From assembly GCF_001653455.1 (NCBI RefSeq), contig NZ_CP011486.1, positions 930,001-994,000 of the forward strand: 64,000 nt of DNA, read 5' to 3'. The DNA is from Helicobacter pylori. GTDB taxonomy: Bacteria; Campylobacterota; Campylobacteria; Campylobacterales; Helicobacteraceae. Below the pieces are notes generated by a model, which had not been told where the DNA came from, did no database searches, and saw only the letters and a list, made by a program, of their open reading frames with translations. Position numbers and translations under genes: made by a program. Below are positions 63,269-64,000 of the stretch, piece by piece (the stretch's first letter is position 1; each line of letters starts with the position of its first letter).

Positions 63269-63367
63269 TCAATCTTTGGAAGAAAAAACCATAAAAACAT
63301 AGTATCCTATGCCTACAAGAAAAACAAGAATTAAAAAAATGAGCAATCCCCACTCTAAAGAATCCAT
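63269..63367 (-). CDS. 32-aa single-pass membrane protein
   Basis: The frame encodes MDSLEWGLLIFLILVFLVGI then GYYVFMVFSSKD. A very strong ribosome site, AAAGAGGAATT, directly precedes the ATG. One membrane helix (about residues 6-28) is flanked by acidic N-terminal and lysine C-terminal residues, giving an N-out/C-in bias or the reverse. Size and form resemble small accessory subunits of membrane complexes (CcoQ or CydX type), but I cannot assign it. It lies just downstream of the tRNA-Pro/His/Arg cluster on the same strand and could share its transcript. Confidence 0.55.
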   Translation of the reverse strand: MDSLEWGLLIFLILVFLVGIGYYVFMVFSSKD

Positions 63368-63393
63368 AATTCCTCTTTAAAGAATGTTAAAAG

Positions 63394-63470
63394 TGGTGCG
63401 CTTGGCAGGACTCGAACCTGCGACCTACGGCTTAGAAGGCTGTTGCTCTATCCAGCTGAGCTACAAGCGC
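63394..63470 (-). tRNA. tRNA-Arg (anticodon TCT)
   Basis: Acceptor GCGCTTG pairs with CAAGCGC, anticodon loop CTTCTAA, T arm CAGGTTCGAGTCCTG, encoded CCA. Fourth tRNA of the cluster in transcription order. Confidence 0.97.
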
Positions 63471-63487
63471 ATGATACTAGCGTTAGG

Positions 63488-63564
63488 TGGTACGCCCGAA
63501 GGGAGTCGAACCCCTAACCCCCAGATCCGAAGTCTGGTGCTCTATCCAATTGAGCTACGAACGC
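63488..63564 (-). tRNA. tRNA-Arg (anticodon TCG)
   Basis: Acceptor GCGTTCG with CGGGCGT (G-T pairs included), anticodon loop CTTCGGA, T arm GGGGTTCGACTCCC, encoded CCA. Confidence 0.95.
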
Positions 63565-63623
63565 TTACAATTCAAATAAAGAAACGACTAATATAAACTT
63601 GGCAAAACACTTATTTAATAAGA

Positions 63624-63700
63624 TGGGGTGGAAGATGGGAATTGAACCCACGACCCTCAGGACCACAATCTGATGCTCTAACCAACTGAGCTACTCCCAC
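63624..63700 (-). tRNA. tRNA-His (anticodon GTG)
   Basis: Acceptor GTGGGAG with CTTCCAC, anticodon loop TTGTGGT, T arm GTGGGTTCAATTCCCAT, encoded CCA. The 5' G opposite C73 fits the extra G-1 of tRNA-His. Confidence 0.97.
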
Positions 63701-63763
63701 CATTGAAAGGAAGCGATATTTTACCAAAGAATTTTAAACAGAACAACAAATTATGTAAAAAAG

Positions 63764-63841
63764 TGGTCGGGGCGAAAGGATTCGAACCTTCGACCCCTTG
63801 GTCCCAAACCAAGTGCGCTAACCAGACTGCGCTACGCCCCG
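63764..63841 (-). tRNA. tRNA-Pro (anticodon TGG)
   Basis: Acceptor CGGGGCG pairs with CGCCCCG, anticodon loop TTTGGGA, T arm GAAGGTTCGAATCCTTT, encoded CCA. First of the cluster in transcription order. Confidence 0.97.
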
Positions 63842-63861
63842 AAATTTTCACATGAAGCGTT

Positions 63862-63867
63862 ATTATA
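63862..63867 (-). promoter_or_regulatory. -10 box of the tRNA-Pro/His/Arg/Arg cluster
   Basis: TATAAT on the minus strand in TTTAGTTATAATAACGC, 21 bp before tRNA-Pro. No clear -35. Confidence 0.65.
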
Positions 63868-64000
63868 ACTAAATTTTTTGATTTTTGAGCGTAATTTTTC
63901 AAAAATGCCGCTAAAACCAAAAACAACGCTCAAAAAATAATCCAACTCCCCCACCCTTTTAAAAAGCCACCATTCAAAAGCGGCTCTAAATGTTTTTAAG

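Noticed and set aside
63384-63596. 70-codon plus-strand frame with LAGLEPATYGLEG
   Set aside because: Runs antisense through two tRNA-Arg genes; this is a familiar false protein produced by tRNA sequence.
63678-63926. 82-codon minus-strand frame with VWDQGVEGSNPFAPT
   Set aside because: Covers tRNA-Pro; another known tRNA-derived false protein pattern.

Overview
The window is chromosomal DNA of Helicobacter pylori or a very close relative such as H. acinonychis. This rests on low GC content, TATAAT-type -10 boxes without a clear -35, and recognisable species hallmarks: rdxA, cznABC, the cholesterol glucosyltransferase, the HP0958-type RpoN chaperone, and a degenerate plasticity zone placed between ftsZ and speA. 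RdxA differs at many positions from the H. pylori sequence I remember, so an outlying lineage or sister species is possible. No cag genes, prophage, CRISPR array or rRNA operon were seen.

Layout. 1-4.1 kb (minus): D-alanine use, with alr (cut by the window edge), dagA, dadA and a RidA protein. 4.4-5.3 kb: four tRNA genes (Gly, Leu, Cys, Ser) with a small TRL-type lipoprotein gene inside the cluster. 5.4-8.4 kb: an NhaC-type antiporter, a small exported protein, a frameshifted K/E-rich remnant and a 24-codon peptide gene within a dispersed repeat. 8.4-19.6 kb: a dense housekeeping block (rlmH, accD, recO, pncC-like, rdxA, lgt, a pseudouridine synthase, waaA, flgZ/HP0958, Nif3-like, glyQ, gpsA). 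19.7-25.1 kb: three tandem dynamin-like GTPase genes, the promoter-proximal one broken by a one-base frameshift, with a (CT)12 repeat upstream. 25.4-33.6 kb: vapD, a DUF3240-type gene, the cznCBA metal efflux operon and glyS. 33.7-42.4 kb: a lysozyme-like exported protein, gpmI, gatC, bioA, a PpiD-like protein, ftsA and ftsZ.

42.4-51.9 kb is a compact plasticity zone. It has two DUF262/DUF1524 (GmrSD-like) nuclease genes, one on each strand, and two unrecognised genes. An almost perfect 158-bp inverted repeat forms the leader of the left nuclease gene and of the small gene heading the right cluster. The interval between the repeats holds an MscS channel gene and an IS1595-type transposase remnant. 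The zone also has several pseudogenes, arrays of short tandem repeats and a decayed hicBA module. 51.9-62.4 kb is again housekeeping (speA, cgt, a hotdog protein, cmoB, a Mur-ligase-like protein, metG, cfa, a large MscS protein). 62.6-62.85 kb carries an inverted second copy of the 24-codon peptide repeat. A 32-aa membrane protein and a four-tRNA cluster (Pro, His, Arg, Arg) end the window.

The accessory material most worth study is the dynamin-like trio (similar in kind to LeoABC/Eleos), the inverted-repeat-flanked nuclease locus, and the pair of tiny cationic-hydrophobic peptide genes that look like type I toxins. All functional statements come from reading motifs; no database search was possible.
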